Shown piece after piece: positions 44,618 through 53,342 of a DNA stretch of 64,000 nt (positions within the stretch are counted from its first letter, which is position 1; each line of letters opens with the position of its first letter). The DNA is from Bacteroidota bacterium (GTDB taxonomy: Bacteria > Bacteroidota > Rhodothermia > Balneolales > HLUCCA01), in NCBI GenBank assembly GCA_020832235.1, contig JAFIEZ010000003.1, forward strand, positions 528,264 through 592,263, in the 5' to 3' direction. Made by a program: the position numbers and the translations under genes. The notes below the pieces were generated by a model that ran no database searches, was not told the DNA's origin, and saw nothing but the letters and a program-made list of their open reading frames with translations.

Positions 44618-45490
44618 TTATTGACCTAAAGCTTTTAGCAAAACCGGTCTGACACGGTCTAACGGAAATTTCTGATTAAAAAACAGTTCAAATGCAAATG
44701 CTGCCTGACCTAGAAACATTTCAGTCCCATCTATACAAATAGCATGCTGTCTCGCAGCTTGACGGAGAAACATGGTCTGTTGAGGACGATAGACTATATC
44801 GTAACAGATTTTCTTGTGTAAGAATTCTTCCTGAGTTGGATTAACTACTGAACTTTCGGTATCTGGATACATTCCTAAAGGAGTTGTGTTTATAAGCAAA
44901 CCAACAGAGTTTATTACGTCTGTCCATTGGTCATAACCTAGATATTTCACATAATCTTTACTCAGGTCGCCCACTTTGGAGACGGCTTTTCTGGATACGA
45001 TGTAAATTTGCTTAATACCCGTCTTTTTGAGCCCATAAGCAATTGCATCTGAGGCGCCGCCAGAACCAAATATGATAGCATTTTTACCTTCCAGCAAAGT
45101 ATTATACTCATGCAATGGCCTCATGAATCCTTCCACATCCGTGTTTTCTCCTTGCAAATACCCATTGACAGGTACGATGGTATTACAAGACCCAGTATGC
45201 CGTACAGTTTCTGAAATGGAATCTAAAAACGGAATGATACTGCGCTTATGTGGTATGGTAACATTTGCACCACGAAAATGTGGGTTTTTAAAAAGATTTT
45301 CGAGTCTGTCAAAATCTTTAAGTGATACATCTACGGGATAGTACGTCACATCACTTTTAATTTCTTTCAGAACATAATTATGTATGAGTGGTGAAAGAGA
45401 ATGTTTTATGGGATGGCCAATTACTAAAGCAAAAGGTTTGTTTATTAAATCACTTGACAGAAAGTCTCGTAAAGGATATGAGCTGCGCAT
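44618..45490 (-). CDS. aroE: Shikimate dehydrogenase
   Basis: The 290-residue protein has GHPIKHSLSPLIHN, GANVTIPHKR with the catalytic lysine, and NADP-binding FGSGGASDAIAYGL. It reduces 3-dehydroshikimate, upstream of chorismate and hence of the trp operon in this window. It is the first gene of the aroE-pgeF-HDAC-dxr-rseP-psd-pssA run and has a recognisable promoter about 40 bp upstream. Confidence 0.94.
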   Translation of the reverse strand: MRSSYPLRDFLSSDLINKPFALVIGHPIKHSLSPLIHNYVLKEIKSDVTYYPVDVSLKDFDRLENLFKNPHFRGANVTIPHKRSIIPFLDSISETVRHTGSCNTIVPVNGYLQGENTDVEGFMRPLHEYNTLLEGKNAIIFGSGGASDAIAYGLKKTGIKQIYIVSRKAVSKVGDLSKDYVKYLGYDQWTDVINSVGLLINTTPLGMYPDTESSVVNPTQEEFLHKKICYDIVYRPQQTMFLRQAARQHAICIDGTEMFLGQAAFAFELFFNQKFPLDRVRPVLLKALGQ

Positions 45491-45528
45491 TTTAGGCAGT
45501 TTAATTAGGTAATCTAGTATCAGATGGG

Positions 45529-45560
45529 CAAAATTAGTGATTACCTTGCAGAGGAGGAAA
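45529..45560 (-). promoter_or_regulatory. aroE-operon promoter
   Basis: On the minus strand TTTC (45560-45557), 20 bp, TAATTTTG (45536-45529). The -7 box is identical to those of trp, nuo and the SRPBCC gene; the -33 has one mismatch to TTTG. The predicted RNA start is about 35 bp upstream of the aroE ATG. Confidence 0.55.
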
Positions 45561-45565
45561 TAAAA

Positions 45566-45588
45566 AAGGGGGCCTTGTGAGCCCCCTT
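45566..45588 (-). terminator. Intrinsic terminator of the SRPBCC gene
   Basis: AAGGGGGC and GCCCCCTT form a perfect 8-bp stem with a 7-nt loop, followed on the minus strand by TTTTTTA. It lies 14 bp past the SRPBCC stop. Confidence 0.85.
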
Positions 45589-45601
45589 GAAAAAAGAGAT
45601 A

Positions 45602-46063
45602 TTACGCTGTAGCTTCCTCGCTGACAGTAGCATCGTCATTGAGGGTGCCAGCTTCAGCAGCTTCCTTGAACGCCTGTAACTCTGACTGAAGAGTTGACGG
45701 AAGGTTGTTGATGAATGCAGCTACTTCCTCGGATGGGTCACCAAAAAATGTTCGGTAATCTAAGCTGAAATCAACGCGTGTACGGGTTCCGTTATCCAAT
45801 GGAGTAAAACGGATAGTACCTGTTTGATTCAGGTTACCGTTGATGGTAATCCATGCGAAGCGAGTATTACGTAAATCGTCGATAATATTGGTCGTCCAAC
45901 GAAATTCTTCGCCACCGATTTGTGTTATATATTCGAACGTCTGAGAATTGATCTTGTTAACCTGGTTTATAGATTTCATGAATTTAGGAAAATCTACCGG
46001 TGAGCTCATTAATTCATAAACCTTTGCAAGAGGCAGGTTAACTTCGATATTTTCGTGCGCCAT
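45602..46063 (-). CDS. SRPBCC-superfamily (START-like/polyketide cyclase) protein
   Basis: The domain reads NIEVNLPLAKVYELMSSPVDFPKFMKS then IGGEEFRWTTNI and GTRTRVDFSLDY, the ligand-cavity fold of the SRPBCC/COQ10-like family; the first quoted segment's core is EVNLPLAKVYELM. Ligand unknown, cytoplasmic. From the ATG at 46063 the protein is 153 residues, normal for the family. A longer frame from the ATG at 46153 adds 30 residues; the promoter at 46161-46191 would make that longer message almost leaderless, so both starts remain possible. Confidence 0.82.
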   Translation of the reverse strand: MAHENIEVNLPLAKVYELMSSPVDFPKFMKSINQVNKINSQTFEYITQIGGEEFRWTTNIIDDLRNTRFAWITINGNLNQTGTIRFTPLDNGTRTRVDFSLDYRTFFGDPSEEVAAFINNLPSTLQSELQAFKEAAEAGTLNDDATVSEEATA

Positions 46064-46160
46064 ATGTACTGTTATGCTTCGTGGAGTTGTTAACTTTATC
46101 TTCGCGATGGCGTTCACCGCTGATCTTACGGATACACAACATGGTATATCCATAATTCAA

Positions 46161-46191
46161 CAAAATTACGCATTTTATCTTTCATCAGCAA
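46161..46191 (-). promoter_or_regulatory. SRPBCC gene promoter
   Basis: On the minus strand TTG (46191-46189), exactly 20 bp, TAATTTTG (46168-46161). Spacing and -7 box are identical to the trp and nuo promoters. The expected RNA start is near 46157. Confidence 0.65.
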
Positions 46192-46207
46192 TTTAATTTC
46201 AGTACTA

Positions 46208-46237
46208 TTGTCATCTTCCATATCCTATACCTATATA
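46208..46237 (+). promoter_or_regulatory. Possible promoter of the OMP-RND pair
   Basis: TTGTCA (46208-46213), 18 bp, TATATA (46232-46237), about 28 bp upstream of the ATG at 46265. Plausible but less typical than others in the window. Confidence 0.4.
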
Positions 46238-46264
46238 CCAGATGGCTTGAATACTTTATTTAGT

Positions 46265-47602
46265 ATGCACGTACGGTGGCTTTTTTTATCATCTCTTCTG
46301 TTCTTTATTGTCACAACAGCATATACCCAGTCTTCTTTCAACGGATATCTGCGACATGAAACCGGCTTAGCCCATACTCGTGAACAACCCCTTATTTTTT
46401 CGAGAAATGTGGCCAATATTGACTTTTCAGCTGGAACCTCAACATGGCAGTTCAGGGCATCACCCCAGCTTCGTCAGAATCTTCTCAGCGAAAACCCTAC
46501 TGGAACCGCTGAGCTTCGTTTACGTGAAGCGTATGTTGAGTGGTTTAGTGATAATTGGGATATTCGCGTTGGCAGACAAATACTAATAGCACCCAGTGGT
46601 GTAGTGAACCCGGGAAATGAGTTCTTCTCACCCCTCGACCTTTCCGAGTTTATTGCACAAGATATCAGTGATATACAGCTGGGAGTTACCGCTGCAAACA
46701 TACAATACTTCCGGGGGAACAATTCATTTCAAGCCATCTTTGTACCTGTATTCGAAAGCTCCATCCTCCCTGACGCCAATTCCAGATGGAACCTACTTCC
46801 GATAGACGCACTAACTGGTGGTGTGAGTCCGCTAGGGCCAGACCTTTCGTATCGCAGCGGTCGTGATTTGCAGGCTTCTGTAGGTTGGCAAAACCGTTCA
46901 CTTTTAACCTGGGATTTCAACTTTAGGTTGTTTTATGGCTATTACCCACTTCCAGGTATTCAAAAGGAAATTACTTTCTCATCTCAAACTGGGGCCCCAA
47001 ACGACATTTTACTTCGTTACAGTTACGAAAAAAGTACTGCATTACGATTCAGCAGTGAATACCGTTCACCTGCCAACTGGATTATTGGTACCCAATTGAC
47101 ATACTGGCATGATCGGGTGTTCGATACATTCCCTCCTGAGTTGAGCGAAGGAAGTACGGTTTCACTGCAAGAAGTATTAGATATCATCGACTCCTACAAC
47201 AGTACATCGTTTCAGGCCTCATCCCCATTCATTACCATGTCTGTATCAGCACAGCAAACCTGGCTGAATACACGCGTGTTGCTCCAATACCAATTCGAGC
47301 AAATCACACACCATAGATATGACATATTGCAGGATGAATTCTTTCATTCAGTTGACTTTAGTGCTTCCAGAAGCGTCTTTAACGACTTCATTCAATTTAG
47401 GTTAAATGGCAGGTATAACGTTAACGGCAGAGATTTTTGGGTAAATCCGAATCTTACATATACGCTGTTTGACGGTCTTAGCACTAGTCTCGGATCTCAA
47501 TTTTTTAGCGGAAAAAAGCCAGACCCGCTCTACGCACACTTAAGCTTTTATCAGTTCCGCCAAAATAGTTTCTCTTATCTGAAACTAACGGCCTATTGGT
47601 GA
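46265..47602 (+). CDS. Outer-membrane beta-barrel protein, DUF1302/alginate-export-like
   Basis: From the ATG at 46265 the protein (445 residues) has a signal peptide ending TAYTQ. The mature part alternates amphipathic strands: LREAYVEWFSDNWDIRVGRQ is characteristic of DUF1302/porin-like barrels (core WDIRVGRQ, then GVVNPGNEFFSPLDL). It ends with YLKLTAYW, an aromatic final strand. In other bacteria DUF1302 barrels neighbour MMPL/RND lipid transporters, as here (gap 40 bp). A role in moving a hydrophobic compound through the outer membrane is inferred from that pairing. Confidence 0.75.
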   Translation: MHVRWLFLSSLLFFIVTTAYTQSSFNGYLRHETGLAHTREQPLIFSRNVANIDFSAGTSTWQFRASPQLRQNLLSENPTGTAELRLREAYVEWFSDNWDIRVGRQILIAPSGVVNPGNEFFSPLDLSEFIAQDISDIQLGVTAANIQYFRGNNSFQAIFVPVFESSILPDANSRWNLLPIDALTGGVSPLGPDLSYRSGRDLQASVGWQNRSLLTWDFNFRLFYGYYPLPGIQKEITFSSQTGAPNDILLRYSYEKSTALRFSSEYRSPANWIIGTQLTYWHDRVFDTFPPELSEGSTVSLQEVLDIIDSYNSTSFQASSPFITMSVSAQQTWLNTRVLLQYQFEQITHHRYDILQDEFFHSVDFSASRSVFNDFIQFRLNGRYNVNGRDFWVNPNLTYTLFDGLSTSLGSQFFSGKKPDPLYAHLSFYQFRQNSFSYLKLTAYW

Positions 47603-47642
47603 GTGTTCTGATGTCTGAAACATCACGTCTAACAATTTACCT

Positions 47643-49973
47643 GTGCGCATTTTAGCTGATTTCATCCTGGCATTCCCCAGATTTATTATTGCTGTCATAA
47701 TTGTACTTACAATTGGTGCCATTTTTCCAGCACTAAATGTGCAAACCGATTTTAACCTGGAAGGATTCTTCCCGGAAGATTCCGTCACTATTGAAGATTA
47801 TCAACGCCTTGCCGAAGATTTTGGCAGAGATGACAATGCCATAGGAATTGCATTTAAGGCCCACTCTGTTTTTGATGATCAAACACTTCTACATATAAAC
47901 AGCATTGCGTCACGGCTAGAGCAAATTCCAAATGTAGAAAATGTGTTAAGCATTGCTACAGCAAGTCGCCTCAGATCTGAAGATGGAATGCTTATATCAG
48001 AACCGTATGTAGATTTCAGCAGAGATAGTCAATACCTGAAACCATCTGAACAGATCGAGCTGAAAAACGATCCTTTTGTAAGTGACATTTTAATTAACTC
48101 CTCAGGCACAGTAACAGCCATTTACCTGGAAGTCAATGAACAGGTGAATCAATTTGTGGTCAGGAGACAGGTTATAGCAGATTTACAGTCGGTCTTATCT
48201 GACTACCAAGAATTTTATGATTTTAATATAGCAGGTATCCCTTTTTTCAGGAATATTTACGTTGAAATGCTAAATGCGGAGATTTTTGTATTCGTCAGCA
48301 TTTCTTCAGTACTGATAATTGGTATACTCTGGCTCATATTCGGCAATATCAGAGGTATATTGATACCGATTCTAATAGTATGGCTAACCATTCTTTTCAC
48401 CGTAGCTATTGTGGTATTGACTGGTGGGTACTTTGAAATTATGAGCTCCACCATTGCTCCGATCCTGTTGTGTGTAGGAGTGGCTGACTCGATTCACCTG
48501 CTCACAAAATATCAGGATGCAAGGGCTACGGGAATGTCTTCCGGGCCCGCTCTGCGGGAAACGATTATAATTCTAGGAAGTGCTACACTCCTTACAAGTG
48601 TTACCACAGCCATCGGTTTCGGAACACTGGCAACCTCCTCAGTTGTTCCTATGCAACGTTTCGGATACTATACTGCAGCCGGTGTTATAATAGCTTTTTT
48701 GATCACCATATTCCTCCTGCCATCCATCCTGCCTTATTTTAAAGAGCGAAGAAACCCGGAGATTAAACCAACAAAAATACATCAGCTTACGGGTGTACTT
48801 CTAAAGCACTCTTACGAGTTTGTAATCAGCCAGCACAAATTAATTGTAATTGGGACGTTCATTTTAACTGTTTTTTTCGCATGGGGAGCAACATCACTAA
48901 AGGTCAACGGTAAAATTTTTGATGACGTTGATGATGAACACCCAGTTATGATTCAGAGTCAATTCTTCAGTACTAATCTGGCACCTCAGTTCCCGCTTGA
49001 GTTTGTTATCGATACCCATAATCCGGATGGTGTATTCTCGCCGGAGTTTTTAAATGAGGTTGAAGAGTTTGAATCGTATTTACTCACATTTCCCGAAATC
49101 GAAAAGACCACCTCACTGGCCACACTGATTCGGCAAATCAATGGCGCACTGACTGGTAATAGCGAACTTCCTGAAAGCCGCGAAGCTATTGCTCAGTATA
49201 TGCTGTTACTCGAGCTATCCGGTGCAGATGGAGCAGAAAGGCTGGTAGACTTCGATTATAGTACCATTCGTATAGCTACCAATATTCAAGACGTGGGTTC
49301 ATACCGGGTCAATCAGATAAGAGAAACCATCCAAATATGGCTGGAGGATCGGTTTTTAGAGGAAAGTGTGATCATAACGGGTACGTCAATACTGGTTGGT
49401 GATATCACCCAAAAGATTGTTAGCTCCCTGACCTGGAGTATCGGGCTAGCGTTTGTGCTGATATCCTTGCTGATGGGCTGGCTCTTTAAGGATATCAAGT
49501 TGGTTTTGATATCAATTTTACCCAATGTAATTCCATTACTAATCATGGCAGGAACGATGGGTTATCTGGGCATAGATCTGAAACCATCTACGGCCGTAGT
49601 ATTCACAATCGCTTTTGGTATAGCTGTTGATGATAGCATTCACTTTCTTGCAAGGCTTCGTATCGAACTTTCTAGACAAAGTTCCATGGCGCAGGCGCTG
49701 TCAATTACCACACAGAGAACCGGCAGAGCCATACTTCTCACAAGTATAATTTTAATGATTGGATTTGGGATATTGGTTACCAGTGAGTTTACTTCTACAC
49801 TGCTGATGGGTGCGCTGGTAAGCCAGGCCATTGTAACTGCTTTGTTGGCCGATATTCTTTTTCTACCAGCATTTCTACACTGGTTAAATCCAAAATTGGG
49901 AAGTAGAAAAGGGTTCAAAGCTGAAGTAAAGGAAGAGTCTGCTCCCAGATTGTTTGATGAATCTGTTCAATAG
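47643..49973 (+). CDS. RND/MMPL-family transporter
   Basis: The 776-residue membrane protein has two similar halves, each with one membrane helix, a large periplasmic loop and a five-helix bundle. The sterol-sensing-like bundles include GVADSIHLLTKYQDARA and AFGIAVDDSIHFLARL, with the Asp-containing helix 4 of MMPL transporters. It probably moves lipids or hydrophobic compounds. It starts with GTG at 47643, which begins an amphipathic N-terminus typical of the family. Its last 59 bp overlap the convergent tmk gene. Confidence 0.85.
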   Translation: MRILADFILAFPRFIIAVIIVLTIGAIFPALNVQTDFNLEGFFPEDSVTIEDYQRLAEDFGRDDNAIGIAFKAHSVFDDQTLLHINSIASRLEQIPNVENVLSIATASRLRSEDGMLISEPYVDFSRDSQYLKPSEQIELKNDPFVSDILINSSGTVTAIYLEVNEQVNQFVVRRQVIADLQSVLSDYQEFYDFNIAGIPFFRNIYVEMLNAEIFVFVSISSVLIIGILWLIFGNIRGILIPILIVWLTILFTVAIVVLTGGYFEIMSSTIAPILLCVGVADSIHLLTKYQDARATGMSSGPALRETIIILGSATLLTSVTTAIGFGTLATSSVVPMQRFGYYTAAGVIIAFLITIFLLPSILPYFKERRNPEIKPTKIHQLTGVLLKHSYEFVISQHKLIVIGTFILTVFFAWGATSLKVNGKIFDDVDDEHPVMIQSQFFSTNLAPQFPLEFVIDTHNPDGVFSPEFLNEVEEFESYLLTFPEIEKTTSLATLIRQINGALTGNSELPESREAIAQYMLLLELSGADGAERLVDFDYSTIRIATNIQDVGSYRVNQIRETIQIWLEDRFLEESVIITGTSILVGDITQKIVSSLTWSIGLAFVLISLLMGWLFKDIKLVLISILPNVIPLLIMAGTMGYLGIDLKPSTAVVFTIAFGIAVDDSIHFLARLRIELSRQSSMAQALSITTQRTGRAILLTSIILMIGFGILVTSEFTSTLLMGALVSQAIVTALLADILFLPAFLHWLNPKLGSRKGFKAEVKEESAPRLFDESVQ

Positions 49974-50523
49974 AATCAGAAGCATCGACCGTTCTGTACC
50001 TTGGTTCCCGTCTGGAAATACTATCAAATCCGTAAATTACGTCTTGATAGAATTTTTCGCCCGATTGTTCCATTCTGTCAGCCAATTGATGTTTCAATCT
50101 TTGACGCGATAGCTCAACAGACACCCTAAGGTAGAATGTAAGTGATGGAACCAGTCCGTGTGCGGCGACCGCGTTTATACTATGGATTTTATCCAATGGA
50201 AGACATGATCTTCCATAACCTTGATACGCAACAGTAGAGTCGTAAAATCGATCTAGAATAACAACAATACCATCTTTAAGCGTTGGTATAACCTTTGTGG
50301 CAATGAGCTGAGATCTTGCCGCTGAAAACAACAGCATTTCACTTACAGGGTGAATTTCCATGCTGGTATCCAATAGTATACTGCGTATTTGCTCAGAAAG
50401 TTCGGTACCTCCCGGTTCTCTAAACACAGCCACACTTTTTCCGATAGACTCTATTTTGGTTTTGAGCAATGATATTTGTGTGGTTTTTCCACTTCCGTCT
50501 ATACCTTCAAATGATATGAGCAC
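49915..50523 (-). CDS. tmk: Thymidylate kinase
   Basis: The 202-residue P-loop kinase has FEGIDGSGKTTQ, FREPGGTELSE and the DRFYDSTVAYQGYGR motif. It phosphorylates dTMP to dTDP. It is the last gene of the bfn-bshC-fthC-pspC-tmk run; its coding end overlaps the RND transporter gene by 59 bp on the other strand. Confidence 0.95.
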   Translation of the reverse strand: MLISFEGIDGSGKTTQISLLKTKIESIGKSVAVFREPGGTELSEQIRSILLDTSMEIHPVSEMLLFSAARSQLIATKVIPTLKDGIVVILDRFYDSTVAYQGYGRSCLPLDKIHSINAVAAHGLVPSLTFYLRVSVELSRQRLKHQLADRMEQSGEKFYQDVIYGFDSISRREPRYRTVDASDSIEQIHQTIWEQTLPLLQL

Positions 50524-50534
50524 ACTACAGCTTT

Positions 50535-51125
50535 CTAAAATGGATGTTTGGGTTCTTTAGGCAAGATAACTCCAAGTACGAAATATAGTAGTATGGGAGC
50601 TCCGTAACCAAAAAATACGCTTGCAATAAATGCGATACGAATGAGGGTTGAATCTAGCCACAAATATTTCGCCACCCCTCCACACACTCCCAAAAATCGG
50701 GAATCGGATCGCGACCTGGTTAATTTTATCGATTGCATCAATGCAAATTCATCAAACCCCTGATCTGGTTTGGTTTTTTTACCAGACTTCAACTTTGGTT
50801 TCTTTAGACTCTGCAACTTTTTGGAATCGCTGTTGGTGCTGAATAACCCCATACCTATGAGCACAACCAGAACACCTCCAATAAGTGGGAGAACACGAAT
50901 AAGGGAATCTAGTTGAGTTCCAACAGGAAAGATGGATTGCATTACGGCAAGGAAGCCTACAATTAAAAAAGCAAAACCTGTAAGCGTTATGATATTAACG
51001 AGTTTGGGCTGTTTTTTTTGGTCAATATCAGCATCCAGATACTTCTCTAACGTATGCTCAAGGTCATTGTCTTCTATATTAAAGACGTCCTGAATATCTG
51101 CATATTTATCCTTGCTATTTTCCAC
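50535..51125 (-). CDS. PspC-domain membrane protein
   Basis: Of 196 residues, the C-terminal about 60 form a PspC domain (SRFLGVCGGVAKYLWLD and GAPILLYFVLGVILP; first core FLGVCGGVAKY). An acidic cytoplasmic N-terminus (about 45 residues), two membrane helices near 45-95 and a basic linker precede it. PspC domains sense membrane stress together with PspA, or act in toxin-like or envelope roles. No PspA or PspB gene is nearby, so its job here is unknown. It lies 11 bp upstream of tmk. Confidence 0.82.
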   Translation of the reverse strand: MENSKDKYADIQDVFNIEDNDLEHTLEKYLDADIDQKKQPKLVNIITLTGFAFLIVGFLAVMQSIFPVGTQLDSLIRVLPLIGGVLVVLIGMGLFSTNSDSKKLQSLKKPKLKSGKKTKPDQGFDEFALMQSIKLTRSRSDSRFLGVCGGVAKYLWLDSTLIRIAFIASVFFGYGAPILLYFVLGVILPKEPKHPF

Positions 51126-51159
51126 TTCAATACCTCTGCAGTTAAAAATTATACGTGAG

Positions 51160-51723
51160 TTATGATATACGTAAGGTATTCTTTTCGGTTACTATGTAGT
51201 TTAAAGGTATGTCATGCCTTTCCACAGGTATTTCTTCATGTAGTGTCAACATCGGACATAAGCCTATGGTTATAATATGAGGATACCTGGCCAAAAAACG
51301 ATCATAATAACCTTTACCATAGCCAATACGGTATCCACTTTTATCAGCACCTAACATAGGAACAATTGCAACAGTTAACTCTTCTCCAGAAACGGACTCC
51401 AACTCCTTCGGTACTGGTATACCCCATTTGTCTTCTATCAATGATGTGTTTTGGGACATTCTGGAAGGTATTATATCATGAATTGAAGTTGTAACCGGAA
51501 CGGCCACCATAATATTGCCGTCAAGACAATATTTCATGATATCATCAGTTGCGATTTCACGGTTTCTTCGAGACGCTAAATACAAAATAACTGATGTGGA
51601 TTTTAGTTCCTGCAATAATTGAATGGCACCAGCCTGAATATTGGTTTCTATTTGATGCCAATCGTCTTTAGTAACGGCCTCACGTACAGATTTTAGTTTA
51701 ATTCTGAGTGAATGCTTATCCAT
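51160..51723 (-). CDS. 5-formyltetrahydrofolate cyclo-ligase family protein
   Basis: The 187-residue protein has the family motif GADKSGYRIGYGKGYYDRFL (ATP and folate site) and PMLTLHEEIPVERHD. It converts 5-formyl-THF to 5,10-methenyl-THF using ATP. Length is normal. It follows bshC by 5 bp. Confidence 0.92.
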   Translation of the reverse strand: MDKHSLRIKLKSVREAVTKDDWHQIETNIQAGAIQLLQELKSTSVILYLASRRNREIATDDIMKYCLDGNIMVAVPVTTSIHDIIPSRMSQNTSLIEDKWGIPVPKELESVSGEELTVAIVPMLGADKSGYRIGYGKGYYDRFLARYPHIITIGLCPMLTLHEEIPVERHDIPLNYIVTEKNTLRIS

Positions 51724-51728
51724 TTCAT

Positions 51729-53339
51729 TTAAAGGTCAATCATCCGATGTGCTGTACCATCACTAATTTCAGCTTCCTGGATTATTTTATCAATAAAAGA
51801 CCTTCCATATTTACACAATGGATAGATAAATGCCATTTCCCTCTCCTGTAGATTCATATTGGGGAACAGCGCCAATTGCACCTTCGAAATTCTTTTCAGT
51901 TGTACATCGAGCCGGTTTTTTTCAGATTTTATCATTTTTTGGCGCAATGTATGAACTGCATTAACTTGTTCCTGCCTTACCCTTACAAGAGTCCCTACTA
52001 AAGTGGTATCGAAACCGTCTACATCAGAAGTTCTTTCGTCTGCTAACTTTTCAATCTCTGTAATCCACTTGTTTGCAAATGCCTGAATATCAAATGTTTG
52101 CTCTTTTTCTACATACCGTTGTTGAAGATCTTCTACTCTTTCGGCGTAGTCCCCTATAGCAAAAGGCAAGCCAGCAAGGAATTTATTAATATTCGGCTCA
52201 ATCAAAGTTGCACTTAGTCGTGGCACAATAACAGGCATGCTTTTTTTACATACCTTGTAAAGCTCTTTCATTTGAGCGTAGTAAGCGATTTCACCGGGTC
52301 CTGCTACATATGCTATATTGGGTAGTAAGGTATCTTGCAGTATAGGTCGGAGGAAGACGTTCGGAGAGAGTCGATGCGGACTTTTTTTAGCTACCTCTAA
52401 TAACTCTTCTTTTGTGAAAGTCATATTGCCTGATGACCACTCATTTTTATGAAACTGCAGCTTTCTTCTATATCCTTTTTCGTCAAGAATGAACCAATTT
52501 GATGTAGAAACAGCAGCTTGTCTATGATAGCTGGTTTCCAGCAAAGCAGACTGTCGTTCAAGAGCTGCATGTACCTCGCCTGTGCGATCGATGAGATTTG
52601 TTATCTGATCTTTCAGTAATTGCTTAACTCCATTTGAAGAAGAGCCAGCCAAAATGAGACCGTAATCGGCAAATAGGTTCTGTATAATTGCACCAAAAGC
52701 CTGTGCATGCGTTTTCCCGGGCTGATAACCATCGGTTAGAAGATGAATGATATCGCTGGAAAAATCAGTTTCCGGCAACTCCTTTTTCAAGGCATCCAAT
52801 AAAGAGTTTATTGAGTTTTCTAATGGTATTTTACCAACAGGCCACCCTGTAAAATCAGTTTCCGGGAGCTGGAAAGTATTCCATTCAATTCCCTTGTCTG
52901 GAAAGCCTAATTTGGCAATCTCATGAAAGTCGTGGTCTTCATCAGCAAGCCAAAATACAGGTATAATTCTTCTATTCAGTAACTCTGTGTACTTTCGACT
53001 CAGGGCGATTGCAGTTGCTGCTTTATATAATGTGAATAGCGGCCCGCCAAAAGTAGTTAGTTGCTGCCCCGTGACAACCGTCAAACTCTTATTGTCATCA
53101 CGCAATGTTTTCAGATTCTCATCTACCTTTCTGAGTGAAGTATTGTTGTACTCCTTAATGGCTTCATAGAGATTGGTCCGTGATGCTGTAAAATGAGTGG
53201 ATGCTGCTTTACTTTTAATGTCAGCGGGTTGAAATGGGCCGTAATCAAAAAATGACTGTATTGAAGTCGCACCTTTTACGTAATCTCGAAATAGCTTTCC
53301 GAAAGGTAGCGCATCGTAAGAATGCGGGTTACTGGTCAC
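51729..53339 (-). CDS. bshC: Bacillithiol biosynthesis cysteine-adding enzyme
   Basis: The 536-residue protein has the BshC signature VTGQQLTTFGGPLFTLYKA near 92-110, IPVFWLADEDHDFHEI, VFLRPILQDTLLPNIAYVAGPGEIAYYAQ (core LPNIAYVAGPGE) and a C-terminal coiled-coil region. BshC adds cysteine to GlcN-malate, the last step of bacillithiol synthesis, and indicates bacillithiol rather than glutathione as thiol buffer. BshA and BshB are not in the window. It follows bfn by 3 bp. Confidence 0.93.
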   Translation of the reverse strand: MTSNPHSYDALPFGKLFRDYVKGATSIQSFFDYGPFQPADIKSKAASTHFTASRTNLYEAIKEYNNTSLRKVDENLKTLRDDNKSLTVVTGQQLTTFGGPLFTLYKAATAIALSRKYTELLNRRIIPVFWLADEDHDFHEIAKLGFPDKGIEWNTFQLPETDFTGWPVGKIPLENSINSLLDALKKELPETDFSSDIIHLLTDGYQPGKTHAQAFGAIIQNLFADYGLILAGSSSNGVKQLLKDQITNLIDRTGEVHAALERQSALLETSYHRQAAVSTSNWFILDEKGYRRKLQFHKNEWSSGNMTFTKEELLEVAKKSPHRLSPNVFLRPILQDTLLPNIAYVAGPGEIAYYAQMKELYKVCKKSMPVIVPRLSATLIEPNINKFLAGLPFAIGDYAERVEDLQQRYVEKEQTFDIQAFANKWITEIEKLADERTSDVDGFDTTLVGTLVRVRQEQVNAVHTLRQKMIKSEKNRLDVQLKRISKVQLALFPNMNLQEREMAFIYPLCKYGRSFIDKIIQEAEISDGTAHRMIDL

Positions 53340-53342
53340 TAT

